DNA from: Bradyrhizobium erythrophlei
GTDB lineage: Bacteria; Pseudomonadota; Alphaproteobacteria; Rhizobiales; Xanthobacteraceae
Length of the DNA stretch: 64,000 nt
Assembly (NCBI RefSeq): GCF_900142985.1
Contig: NZ_LT670849.1
Location: 4,480,501 to 4,544,500 of the forward strand
Reading direction: 5' to 3'
The notes below the pieces were generated by a model. That model was not told the DNA's origin. It did not search any database and worked only from the letters and a program-made list of their open reading frames with translations. Below, in pieces: positions 1 to 8,418 of this stretch. The translations under genes were made by a program, and so were the position numbers. Positions within the stretch are counted from its first letter, which is position 1, and each line of letters opens with the position of its first letter.

Positions 1-1127
1 GGAAGATGCGCGTGGCGCTGGCGCGGATCCTGTTGATGCGGCCTGACGTCATGCTGCTCGACGAACCGAGCAACCATCTCGACCTCGAGAGCCTGATCTG
101 GCTCGAACAGTTTCTCAAAGGCTATGAAGGCGCGCTGCTGATGACCTCGCACGATCGCGAGTTCATGAACCGCATCATCAACAAGATCGTCGAGATCGAC
201 GGCGGCTCCCTCACGACCTATTCCGGCGACTACGAATTCTACGAGACGCAGCGCGCGCTCTCCGAAAAGCAGCAGCAGGCCCAGTTCGAGCGCCAGCAGG
301 CGATGCTGGCCAAGGAGATCAAGTTCATCGAGCGCTTCAAGGCGCGCGCCTCGCATGCCGCGCAAGTGCAGAGCCGGGTGAAGAAGCTGGAGAAGATCGA
401 GCGGGTCGAGCCGCCGCGGCGGCGTCAGACCGTCGCTTTCGATTTTCCGCCGGCGCCGCGCTCGGGCGAAGACGTCGTCAGCCTGAAGAGTGTGCAAAAG
501 GCCTATGGCAGCCGTGTCATCTATGACGGACTCGATTTCATGATCCGCCGCAGGGAACGCTGGTGCGTGATGGGCGTGAACGGCGCCGGCAAGTCCACGC
601 TGTTGAAGCTGGTGGCGGGATCGACCGAACCCGACACCGGCGCGGTGGCATTGGGCGGCAGCGTCAAGATGGGTTATTTCGCGCAGCATGCGATGGACCT
701 GCTCGACGGCGAACGCACGGTGTTCCAGTCGCTGGAAGATGCGTTTCCGCAGGCCGGCCAGGGCTCGCTTCGCGCGCTCGCCGGCTGCTTCGGCTTTTCC
801 GGCGACGACGTTGAGAAGCGTTGCCGGGTGCTGTCGGGCGGCGAGAAAGCGCGGCTGGTGATGGCGATCATGCTGTACGATCCGCCGAACTTCCTGGTGC
901 TGGACGAGCCGACCAACCATCTCGACATGGCGACCAAGGAAATGCTGATCACAGCGCTCTCGGAATACGAAGGCACCATGCTGTTCGTTTCGCATGACCG
1001 GCATTTTCTCGCAGCACTTTCGAACCGCGTGCTCGAGCTGACGCCGGAAGGCATCCATCAATATGGCGGTGGCTACACCGAATATGTCGCACGCTCCGGT
1101 CACGAGGCGCCGGGCCTGCACAGCTAG
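1..1127 (+). CDS. ABC-F family ATPase, C-terminal part (5' end outside window)
   Basis: The reading frame is open to the left edge, so the start and the first Walker A motif are missing. What remains begins inside the first ABC cassette, just after its signature, with Walker B 'LLDEPSNHLD'. A charged linker typical of ABC-F proteins follows (about residues 85-140). A full second cassette comes next: Walker A 'GVNGAGKST', signature 'LSGGEKARL' and Walker B 'LVLDEPTNHLD'. There are no membrane segments. ABC-F proteins are soluble, act on ribosomes (translation factors or antibiotic protection) and are not transporters. Which member this is (Uup-, YheS- or EttA-like) is not decidable from the fragment. 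The stop codon TAG coincides with the CTAG end of a dispersed repeat. Confidence 0.9.
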   Translation, partial: KMRVALARILLMRPDVMLLDEPSNHLDLESLIWLEQFLKGYEGALLMTSHDREFMNRIINKIVEIDGGSLTTYSGDYEFYETQRALSEKQQQAQFERQQAMLAKEIKFIERFKARASHAAQVQSRVKKLEKIERVEPPRRRQTVAFDFPPAPRSGEDVVSLKSVQKAYGSRVIYDGLDFMIRRRERWCVMGVNGAGKSTLLKLVAGSTEPDTGAVALGGSVKMGYFAQHAMDLLDGERTVFQSLEDAFPQAGQGSLRALAGCFGFSGDDVEKRCRVLSGGEKARLVMAIMLYDPPNFLVLDEPTNHLDMATKEMLITALSEYEGTMLFVSHDRHFLAALSNRVLELTPEGIHQYGGGYTEYVARSGHEAPGLHS

Positions 1128-1143
1128 TGGAGTGGATTTGATC
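1125..1143 (-). repeat. Solo end of CTAG/TGGAGTGGATTTGA repeat, overlapping a stop codon
   Basis: The string TAGTGGAGTGGATTTGA starts exactly on the TAG stop of the ABC-F gene. The same core, mostly in the reverse orientation, recurs at 7745-7771, 24038-24066, 36778-36794 and 45137-45211. No second arm is seen here, so it looks like a single end of a MITE-like element. Confidence 0.6.
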
Positions 1144-1502
1144 TTCGGATGCGAATGCTAGAATCGGACCGCTGGACGTTGTTGCGCCGCGCGATCATAC
1201 GACAGCATTGCTGCCGCGATGATGTTCACGGGAACATTGACAAATCAGCGCGTCGCTACCAACCTCTCCCACGTGACCAACATCAACGGTTGGCCGAAGC
1301 AGAGGAGGTTTGATGACTCCACCTGCACAAAGGGCCGCGATTATCGCTGAGGCACCGGTTCGGGCTTAGGCGTAGCGGCAACCCCACGAACACCGTTCCG
1401 AGAGCGGCTTATGGCCCGCATCAGTGAGGCATGGGCCAATTGGCCCCTCTCGGAAGGGGGTTGCAGTTCCCCGGAATTCTCCGCGCGACATTTGAAGCAT
1501 GT
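1144..1502. other. Intergenic region with one perfect palindrome
   Basis: No gene with a credible ribosome-binding site is visible on either strand. The one clear structure is the 14-base perfect palindrome GGGCCAATTGGCCC at 1433-1446, just downstream of the 3' end of the minus-strand RND gene. Part of it can also pair with TGGCCC at 1412-1417. There is no T-tract, so calling it a terminator would be a guess. Confidence 0.5.
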
Positions 1503-4500
1503 TTATTCGGCCGGTTGCGGGTTCGTGCTCGGTCCGGGCGCCGTCTCGCGTCCGAGGAAGTAGCTCTGCAACGCCGGCACGATCACCAGCAGCATGATCG
1601 GCCCGATCAGCATTCCCCCGACGATGACGGTTGCCAGCGGCCGCTGCACCTGACTGCCGATTCCGGTCGACAGCGCGGCCGGCAGCAGGCCGATACACGC
1701 CGACAGGGTCATCATCAGGATCGGCCGCATCTGCTGGTCGACCGCCTCGAACATCGCCTCTTCCGGGTCGATGCCGCTGGCGGCGACGCGATAGTAGCCG
1801 TGGATGATCAGGATGCCGCTCATGACGGCGACGCCGAACAGCGAGATGAATCCGATCGCAGCCGAGATCGAGAAGTTCAAGCCAAATGCGTACAGGCCGA
1901 TAATGCCGCCGCTGATCGCAAAGGGCAGCCCAAGCAGCGCCAGCAGGCTGTGGCGGAGTGAATTGAACAGGCCGTAGAGCAGTACCATGATGAAGACGAA
2001 CGTCACCGGCAGGATGATGGCGAGCCGCTTCTTGGCCTGCTGCAGCCATTCGAACTCGCCGGCCCAGTCGATGCGATAGCCGGTCGGCAGCTTGACGTTC
2101 TTGCCGATGCGCTCCTGGGCTTCCTCTACCGCGCCGGCAAGGTCGCGCCCGCGCACCGAGAACTTGATCGGCACAAAGCGCTGGTTGCGTTCGCGGAAGA
2201 TGTAGGAGGCGCCGGTGTCGAGCGTGATCGCAGCGAAATCGCTCAAGGGTATGAAGGCGGTTCCGTTGGCGGTCTGAACGCCGACCTTGAGGTTGCGCAC
2301 CTTGTCGATGTCGTTGCGGTATTCGGGCGCGAACCGCACCGCCACGCCGAACTGGCGGTCGGCCTCGAGCAGGTTGGTGGCGACCGTGCCGCCGAGCGCT
2401 GCCTGCACGACCGTGTTGGCGTCGCTGACGTTCAACCCATAGCGCGCCGCCTTCTCGCGATCGATCCTGATGTTGAGATTGGGCTGTCCAAGCACCCAGA
2501 ACACGCCAAGGTCGGTAATGCCCTGCACCTTGGCCATTTCCTCCATGGCGTCCCTGGCGATCTTTTCCAGCGTCTTCAGGTCGGGGCCGACGATCTTGAT
2601 GGAGTTGGCGCCTTTGACGCCCGACAGCCCTTCCTCGACATTGTCCTGGATGTATTGCGAGAAATTGAAATTGATGCCGACGAATTTTTCGGAGAATTCA
2701 GCCTGCAATTCCTCGACCAGCTTTTCCTTGGTGTAATTCGCGGGCCATTCGTCGAACGGTTTCAACGGCACGAAGAATTCGGCGTTGAAGAAGCCGGCGG
2801 CGTCGCTGCCATTGTCCGGGCGGCCATGCTGCGACACCACCGTGATGACCTCGGGGTGTTTCAGCAGGATTTCGCGCATCTGGTTCACGAACGGCATGCC
2901 GGCTTCCAGCGACAGCGTCGGCGGCATCGAGGCGCGAATCCACAAATTGCCTTCTTCCAGCGTCGGCAGGAACTCGCTGCCGAGGCGCGAGCCGAGGAAA
3001 CCGGAGACCAGAAGGAACACGAACCCGATTGCGATCGTGACCGGCCGCCTCCGCAGTGAAAAGCGCAGCACCGGCCGATAGACACGACGTATGGCGCGCA
3101 CCACGATGGTCTCGACCTCGCTGATATGCGCGGCCATCAATAGCGAGCAGAGGCATGGCGTCACGGTGAAGGTCGCCAGCAGCGCGCCGACCAGCGCATA
3201 GGCATAGGTCCTCGCCATCGGACCGAAGATCTGGCCCTCGACCCCCTGCATCGTGAACAGCGGGATGAAGGCCGCGACGATGATGGCAGTCGAAAAGAAC
3301 ACCGCGCGGTCGACCTGCATGGCGCTGATCAGGATCAGCCGGAGCCGGTCGGTCCATGTCATATCGGTCGATGGCTGGCCGGCGCCGGTGGGATCGTCGC
3401 CCCAGCGCTTTTCCGCAAGCTGATGGAACAGCGCCTGCTTCTCTTCCGGCCTCGATGCGAAGTTTCGATAGATGTTTTCAACGAGGATCACCGCGGCATC
3501 GACAATGATGCCGAAATCGACGGCGCCGACCGAGAGCAGGTTGGCGTCCTCGCCGCGAATGACGAGGATGATGATGCTGAAGAACAGCGCGAAGGGGACG
3601 TTGATGCCGACGATGACGGCGCTGCGCAAGTCGCCGAGGAACAGCCACTGCACGATAAAAATCAAAAGACAACCGAACAACAGGTTATGCATCACCGTGT
3701 TGGTGGTGACGCCGACGAGTGTCGAGCGGTCGTAGAACGGCACCAGCTTCAGCCCGGGCGGCAGGCTGCCGTCGGAGTTGATCTTCTCGATCTCGGATCG
3801 CACGCGCTTGACCACGTCGTTGGTGTGCAGCGTGCGGTTCATGATGATGATCGCCGCGACCACGTCTTCGTCATGATCGCGCCCGGCCTTGCCGAGCCGC
3901 GGCACATAGCCGATCGAAACCCTGGCGACATCCCTGACGAAGATCGGCAGGCCGCTTGGCGACGCCAGCATCACGTTCTCGATGTCGCGAACCTTGTATC
4001 CCTGCGTCAGATCGGTTTCGCCGCCGGAGTCCATCAGTCCGACGCCGCGCACGTTCACGGATTGCTGTCCGATATTGATGGTGCGGCCGCCGACATTGAC
4101 GTTGGCGTTGCCGAGCGCAGTGATGACCTGCTGCAAGGTCACGCCATAGGCTTCGAGTTTTCGCGGATCGATCTCGACGTCATATTCCTTGGTGGTGCCG
4201 CCCCAGGTGTTGACCTGCACCACGCCGGGCACGGATAGCAGCCGCCGTTGCAGGATCCAGTCCTGGACCGTGCGCAGGTTGCTCAAGCCGAAATGCGGCG
4301 GGCCCATCAGCTCATAGCGGTAGATTTCGCCGACAAGGCTCGTTCCCTGGATTTGCGCCGAGACGTTGCCGGGCAGGGTGACGTTCTGCTGGAGATTGAT
4401 GGCGGTCTGCGTCAGCGCAAAATAATAGTCGACGCCGTACTGGAAGACGACGCGGACAAAGGACAGGCCGAAGAATGAGGTCGAGCGAATGACGTCGACG

Positions 4501-4763
4501 CCGGGCGTCGCAGCGAGCCCGACCTCGATCGGGATCGTGTAATAGCGCTCCATCTCCTCGGCCGACAGGCCGCTGGATTGCGCCGTGATCTCCAGCATGA
4601 CCGGCGCCGGATTGGGATAGGCCTCGATGTTGAGCCGGGAAAATGCAAAAATACCGGCCGCGACAAAGCCCAGCAGGCCCAGCAGGACCAGCGGACGCCG
4701 GGTCAGGCTGAAGGTGAGGAGTCCTTTAAGCAGAGATTGCCCCCCGAATTTTGAGGATCGCAT
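1503..4763 (-). CDS. Heavy-metal-type RND efflux pump (CusA/CzcA-like inner-membrane subunit)
   Basis: A 1086-residue protein with the RND architecture: an N-terminal membrane segment (about residues 20-40), a large periplasmic loop, a membrane block, a second periplasmic loop and a C-terminal membrane block. The fourth-helix motif 'VDFGIIVDAAVILVEN' (around residue 414) keeps the two Asp and the Glu used for proton relay in the HME subfamily (CzcA, CusA, NccA). A longer frame reaches 5015, but its first 84 residues look non-coding, and the ATG at 4763 gives the family's normal length and the expected cytoplasmic N-terminus. The membrane-fusion adaptor (CusB/CzcB) and outer-membrane factor normally encoded beside it are absent. 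HME pumps export divalent or monovalent metals; the metal here is unknown. Confidence 0.85.
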   Translation of the reverse strand: MRSSKFGGQSLLKGLLTFSLTRRPLVLLGLLGFVAAGIFAFSRLNIEAYPNPAPVMLEITAQSSGLSAEEMERYYTIPIEVGLAATPGVDVIRSTSFFGLSFVRVVFQYGVDYYFALTQTAINLQQNVTLPGNVSAQIQGTSLVGEIYRYELMGPPHFGLSNLRTVQDWILQRRLLSVPGVVQVNTWGGTTKEYDVEIDPRKLEAYGVTLQQVITALGNANVNVGGRTINIGQQSVNVRGVGLMDSGGETDLTQGYKVRDIENVMLASPSGLPIFVRDVARVSIGYVPRLGKAGRDHDEDVVAAIIIMNRTLHTNDVVKRVRSEIEKINSDGSLPPGLKLVPFYDRSTLVGVTTNTVMHNLLFGCLLIFIVQWLFLGDLRSAVIVGINVPFALFFSIIILVIRGEDANLLSVGAVDFGIIVDAAVILVENIYRNFASRPEEKQALFHQLAEKRWGDDPTGAGQPSTDMTWTDRLRLILISAMQVDRAVFFSTAIIVAAFIPLFTMQGVEGQIFGPMARTYAYALVGALLATFTVTPCLCSLLMAAHISEVETIVVRAIRRVYRPVLRFSLRRRPVTIAIGFVFLLVSGFLGSRLGSEFLPTLEEGNLWIRASMPPTLSLEAGMPFVNQMREILLKHPEVITVVSQHGRPDNGSDAAGFFNAEFFVPLKPFDEWPANYTKEKLVEELQAEFSEKFVGINFNFSQYIQDNVEEGLSGVKGANSIKIVGPDLKTLEKIARDAMEEMAKVQGITDLGVFWVLGQPNLNIRIDREKAARYGLNVSDANTVVQAALGGTVATNLLEADRQFGVAVRFAPEYRNDIDKVRNLKVGVQTANGTAFIPLSDFAAITLDTGASYIFRERNQRFVPIKFSVRGRDLAGAVEEAQERIGKNVKLPTGYRIDWAGEFEWLQQAKKRLAIILPVTFVFIMVLLYGLFNSLRHSLLALLGLPFAISGGIIGLYAFGLNFSISAAIGFISLFGVAVMSGILIIHGYYRVAASGIDPEEAMFEAVDQQMRPILMMTLSACIGLLPAALSTGIGSQVQRPLATVIVGGMLIGPIMLLVIVPALQSYFLGRETAPGPSTNPQPAE

Positions 4764-5095
4764 TTCGCCCGGTGAACGGAAAACCGGACGAATCTCAGAG
4801 CGTTCCTCAATTGAGGGTGGATGGTAGACACTTTCCACGTGGGGCTGAAGTCCAAATCGGTCGGAAATGGCCCGCGTCCAGCGGAGTTTTCGCAGGCGGC
4901 GTTCCCTGGCGTCATGGCGGCCCGGCCGTAGGAATAAAATATATTTAACATTCCCACTTCCGGCGCTGCCCCGGCCGAGCGGCGAATGTCCGATCCGTGA
5001 GCGGCCAGACGTCACGCCATCTTCGCTTTTCGTCCGCCTCCGTCGTGCTATTCTAAAAACCAGATCCGGAAAGAAATCCGGACGGGAGGGGAGCC
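4764..5095. other. Divergent promoter region between RND pump and TPR gene
   Basis: About 330 bases separate the divergently transcribed genes. No small gene is supported. No MerR-type or other metal-regulator operator was recognised by eye. Confidence 0.4.
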
Positions 5096-5728
5096 ATGCT
5101 GAGGGGATTTGGGGCGCATTGCGCCTTTGCGCTTGCCGCTGGTCTGTTGGCCGGCACGTTCGATGTTCAGGCTGCCGGCAATGATGCCAACATCTGCATC
5201 AAGGAAGCCGGCGATGCGGCAATCGATGCTTGTTCGCGCGCCATCCAGTCCAAGCGCTTCTCCGGTCACGTGCTGGCGCGCCAGTATCTGAGCCGCGGCG
5301 TCGAACGGCGGGCGAAAGAGGATTATGAATCCGCGCTTGCGGATTTCGCTGAAGCGGCGAAGATCGACAAGAAATATGCCGACGCGTTCTACAACCGTTG
5401 CGCTGTCTACAATTTCAGAAAAGAATACGACGCGGCCATCACCGAATGCAGCCAGGCCATCAAGCTCGGCCCCAGCGCCGACGCCACCGTGGCCGGCGGC
5501 AGCGAACGTCTCGGAAAGGATAACGCGTTGTCCGACTACTACGCCGAACGCGGCTCTGCCTATTTCAGGAAGGACGACTACGTCCACGCGCTTGTGGACC
5601 TCGACAATGCGATCCGCCTCAATGCGAATAACGGCAGGGCGCTGAAAACCCGCGGGCTTACCTATGAGGCCAAGGGTGATTCCCGCGCCGCGGCCGACCT
5701 CGCCTCGGCCAAGCTGCTTGGCGAGTGA
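5096..5728 (+). CDS. Secreted tetratricopeptide (TPR) repeat protein
   Basis: A 210-residue protein with a hydrophobic signal peptide (residues 1-26, ending in 'DVQA'). TPR units follow around residues 65-95, 96-130 and 148-205, with typical motifs such as 'YESALADFAEAAKIDKKYAD' and 'YAERGSAYFRKDDYVHALVD'. TPRs are helical protein-binding scaffolds, and this one should act in the periplasm. The start is supported by GGAGGGGAG just upstream of the ATG. The methyltransferase gene begins six bases after its stop, so the two are probably co-transcribed, although one product is exported and the other is cytoplasmic. No specific partner can be named. Confidence 0.8.
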   Translation: MLRGFGAHCAFALAAGLLAGTFDVQAAGNDANICIKEAGDAAIDACSRAIQSKRFSGHVLARQYLSRGVERRAKEDYESALADFAEAAKIDKKYADAFYNRCAVYNFRKEYDAAITECSQAIKLGPSADATVAGGSERLGKDNALSDYYAERGSAYFRKDDYVHALVDLDNAIRLNANNGRALKTRGLTYEAKGDSRAAADLASAKLLGE

Positions 5729-5734
5729 GGTTTG

Positions 5735-6361
5735 ATGTTGATGTCGGAGGCAAGCGCGAAGGATCATTGGGAAGCGGTCTACACCACACGAGACGAAGCC
5801 GGCGTCAGCTGGTTTCAGGACAGTCCCTCACCCTCATTCGAATTGATCGAACGGCTGAAGCCAACAAGGGATACGCAGGTCATCGACATTGGCGGCGGCG
5901 CCTCCCGCCTGGTGGATGCGCTTCTGGAGCGCGGCTTCCGCCACCCTACGGTGCTGGACATTTCGCAAGCAGCGCTCGATCTCGCCTGTTTGCGGCTCGG
6001 CCGGCGTGCCAGCCTGGCGCGGTGGATCGTCGAGGACGTAAGGGAGTGGGAGCCTTCAAAGCGCTTCGACATCTGGCACGATCGCGCCGCGTTTCATTTC
6101 CTGGTCGAGGCATCGGATCGCGCCGCCTATGTCGCGCGGCTGACACGGGCGCTCAAGCCCGGCGGCCACGCCATCATCGCGACCTTTGCGCCGGACGGTC
6201 CGGAAAAATGCAGCGGACTGCCGGTCTATCGCACCGATGCGAAAGGGTTGGCGCAGGAATTGGGAGAGGCTTTCACTCTAGTGGATACCCAAGCGCACGA
6301 TCACGTCACGCCCAACCATTCCAGCCAGCGTTTTCAATTTTCGGTTTTTCAGCGCCAATAA
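5735..6361 (+). CDS. Class I SAM-dependent methyltransferase
   Basis: A 208-residue cytoplasmic protein. Near the N-terminus is 'HWEAVYTTRDEAGVSWFQ', common in small SAM methyltransferases. The glycine-rich SAM-binding motif I, 'VIDIGGGASRLVD', lies at about residues 48-60, and the acidic motif II 'VLDISQAAL' follows. 'FDIWHDRAAFHFLV' is the motif IV region. The family transfers a methyl group from SAM to a small molecule or protein; the acceptor cannot be inferred. ATGs at 5735 and 5741 are both possible, and the second has better spacing from GTGAGG. The gene is coupled to the TPR gene upstream and converges on the J-domain gene seven bases downstream. Confidence 0.85.
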   Translation: MLMSEASAKDHWEAVYTTRDEAGVSWFQDSPSPSFELIERLKPTRDTQVIDIGGGASRLVDALLERGFRHPTVLDISQAALDLACLRLGRRASLARWIVEDVREWEPSKRFDIWHDRAAFHFLVEASDRAAYVARLTRALKPGGHAIIATFAPDGPEKCSGLPVYRTDAKGLAQELGEAFTLVDTQAHDHVTPNHSSQRFQFSVFQRQ

Positions 6362-6367
6362 GAACGC

Positions 6368-7339
6368 TTACTGGAACGACGCCGTGGCGGCGTACCACTG
6401 CGGCTGCGGCGACACGTAGCGCGGCGCCGGCTGCGTCGTCACATTGCGCGGCGGTGTGCGCGGCACCGGCAACGGCACGGCCTTCGGCAGCGCGTCGGCA
6501 TGCTGCGTCTTGCCGTTCGTGGCAGCGATCGACTTGGTCTTGCCCGGCTTCTCGCCCCGCTTCAGGAGCGGCAGTTCGGGGAAGGCGCGATCATCGGATT
6601 TGTCACGGAAGAACAAGAGGCCTCGGTCGACATAGGGTGCGGTGAATTTCGTCTCGAGCTGCGTCAGTTGATCAGCCTCGACGGCCGTGGCGCCGGCGTC
6701 GCCGTTGGCGAAAATCTCATGCACGTGAGAGAGGCTCACATGATCGGCCGCGGCCTCTGGTGCAGGCGGCGAGGCGCCTTCCGCCTCCGCTGGCGCCATG
6801 GCCATCGCGTTCACCACGCTGGCCGGACCCGTATTCTCGGTCCTGGCGGCGATAAAGGCGCTTACGGCGGCCGGGTCGGGCGCGTCGTTCGGGCTGACGG
6901 CTGCGATACTGGCGGTAAGCCGCGTCGTGAGGTCGTAGGGGCTCGTCACCGTGTGCGCGGCGGCAAGGCTTCCGGTGGGCGCAACGAGGGCCACCGACAT
7001 GTGCATGAACAGGAGATAGCCGCCGACGGTCACGACCGAGACGGAGGCAAAGGCCAGCACGCCGGACGCGATCCGGTGAATCCGCGCGGCGATCGGATGC
7101 GCCGCCGCCGGGTCCTTTTCCTGCTGCGCCAGCACGAGCAAGTGGTCGTAAACCGCGCGCTGGTCCTTGTCCAAAAGGATATCGTTGGCGCGGACGATCT
7201 GCCGGAACTTGATCGCGGCATCGGGGTCGCCGGGCCGCAAATCCGGATGCGCGCCTTTGACAGCCTTGCGAAACGCAGACCTCAGGCCTTCGGCATCATC
7301 GTGTGGAAGTGCCCCAAGCAAATCGTAAAGCGTATCCAT
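6368..7339 (-). CDS. Membrane-anchored J-domain (DnaJ-like) protein
   Basis: A 323-residue protein. Residues 1-70 form a J domain with the diagnostic HPD tripeptide at 31-33 and the typical 'FRQIVRANDILLD' helix. J domains stimulate the ATPase of an Hsp70 partner. One hydrophobic segment (about residues 92-120) follows, and the remaining 200 residues are low-complexity and rich in Ala, Pro and Lys, without DnaJ zinc-finger or substrate-binding domains. It is therefore a co-chaperone-like membrane protein rather than DnaJ itself. The gene stands alone, convergent with the methyltransferase. The function of the tail is unknown. Confidence 0.8.
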   Translation of the reverse strand: MDTLYDLLGALPHDDAEGLRSAFRKAVKGAHPDLRPGDPDAAIKFRQIVRANDILLDKDQRAVYDHLLVLAQQEKDPAAAHPIAARIHRIASGVLAFASVSVVTVGGYLLFMHMSVALVAPTGSLAAAHTVTSPYDLTTRLTASIAAVSPNDAPDPAAVSAFIAARTENTGPASVVNAMAMAPAEAEGASPPAPEAAADHVSLSHVHEIFANGDAGATAVEADQLTQLETKFTAPYVDRGLLFFRDKSDDRAFPELPLLKRGEKPGKTKSIAATNGKTQHADALPKAVPLPVPRTPPRNVTTQPAPRYVSPQPQWYAATASFQ

Positions 7340-8102
7340 TGCGCTCTCGCTGCAGGATATTCACTCGTCCCCCGGCCGAAATTCCTGGTGCGAAATTCGC
7401 TGCGGAGTACGCGTCAACTAAATTCACCGCGACCAAAATCATGTTGATCCACTAGGGCGAAAAAATGACTGTATCCGCGTACGTCAAAAAAGCTTCTTGA
7501 GGCGAGGCAGGTTTTCTTAACAGGTCGCGCGTCATACAGCACATTGCCCGTGTGATACCGCAATGCTGCGCGGCTTGTGGCATAAGCAAGGCAGCGCTGC
7601 GTCAAGATCCGGCTCCCTGTTTCATTGCTGTGACGCCCGGCCCCGAACCTGATGGCGCGCTCGCCGTCGCGGGTCCGCAAAAATGGTTCGCGCCGGCGTG
7701 CCGGGCTGCCCCGACAGGCGCGTTAACCAACAAGCGGCGAGGCAGGTAGCGAATGTCAAATCCACTCCACCGCCCGGGCTGCAATTCGTTCCCGCGCAAC
7801 CGTCACTCTAAAAAATACTTTAAGCCTCAATAAATGTTCTTTTAGTTGGCCCGCGCCACAGCAGGGCTAGATTCCTCTTATCGACCGGTTCGTCTCCGGG
7901 ATTCTCCGGGCTGATCGCGAAGCGAGCAGCGCACGAGAACCGAACGCGGCGACGGGCCGGATCTGAAAGTTTCGTTGACCGCTAGCGCATGATCATCGCG
8001 CCAGGGCCCCGCATTGTTGCGCGGCACCGGCGCGGCGGAAAACTGCCCTCTTTTTCTTGCCGATCGTGCGTCGATTGGAAGATAGCCAAGGAGGAAATGA
8101 CC
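7340..8102. other. Long intergenic region with repeat remnant
   Basis: No gene with a plausible start and ribosome-binding site was found in this 760-base stretch. The segment 7560-7745 has the appearance of decayed dispersed repeat DNA. A copy of the GGTAGCGAATGTCAAATCC repeat lies at 7745-7771. An AT-rich patch at 7800-7850 may hold the promoter of the small gene at 8103. Confidence 0.5.
7745..7771 (+). repeat. Dispersed repeat, copy of the GAATGTCAAATCCACTCCACC element
   Basis: These 27 bases match 45185-45211 almost exactly, and 24040-24062 with a few changes. The reverse complement of the element's end occurs at 1125-1143. No partner arm is seen here, so this is a solo copy. Confidence 0.7.
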
Positions 8103-8369
8103 ATGATCAGACTATCGCTTATCGGCGTTGCCGCCGTTGTCGCCACGACCACCTTCGCAGTGCCCGCTTTGGCGCAACACAGGGCGACCCATGTCGCCAA
8201 TGCCTATGCGCAGGCAAGCGCCGGCACCTGCGGTTATCAGGAGCCGGGCAACCCCTACAGCCAGCAAGAGGACTATCTGGCCTGGAGCGCCTGGCGCGCG
8301 CGCGGCGGCTGGGATGACAGGGTTGATACCGACTGTATGGCGAAACGTCCGGGCCGCTTTGGCTTCTGA
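8103..8369 (+). CDS. Small secreted protein of unknown function
   Basis: An 88-residue protein with a clear signal peptide: hydrophobic residues 5-20, cleavage after 'VPALA' near residue 22. The mature part is about 65 residues with two cysteines and is rich in Gly and aromatic residues ('YLAWSAWRARGGWDD'). The ATG at 8103 is preferred to the one at 8097 because AAGGAGG at 8088-8094 then sits at the ideal 8-base spacing. A strong terminator follows. I do not recognise the family beyond its being a small exported protein. Confidence 0.75.
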   Translation: MIRLSLIGVAAVVATTTFAVPALAQHRATHVANAYAQASAGTCGYQEPGNPYSQQEDYLAWSAWRARGGWDDRVDTDCMAKRPGRFGF

Positions 8370-8379
8370 CGGATCGTTT

Positions 8380-8418
8380 GACGCGCGATGGAGCCCCCTC
8401 CATCGCGCGTCTTATTTT
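8380..8418. terminator. Bidirectional rho-independent terminator
   Basis: A perfect 14-base-pair stem (GACGCGCGATGGAG at 8380-8393, its complement at 8398-8411) with a CCCC loop is followed on the plus strand by TTATTTT. It closes the small gene ending at 8369. It also lies directly at the 3' end of the minus-strand transporter gene whose stop is at 8412-8414. Confidence 0.85.

Noticed and set aside
1366..2049. Long minus-strand frame inside and beyond the RND gene end
   Set aside because: It overlaps the RND gene out of frame, has Arg/Pro/Ala-biased composition typical of shadow frames in GC-rich DNA, and no ribosome-binding site.
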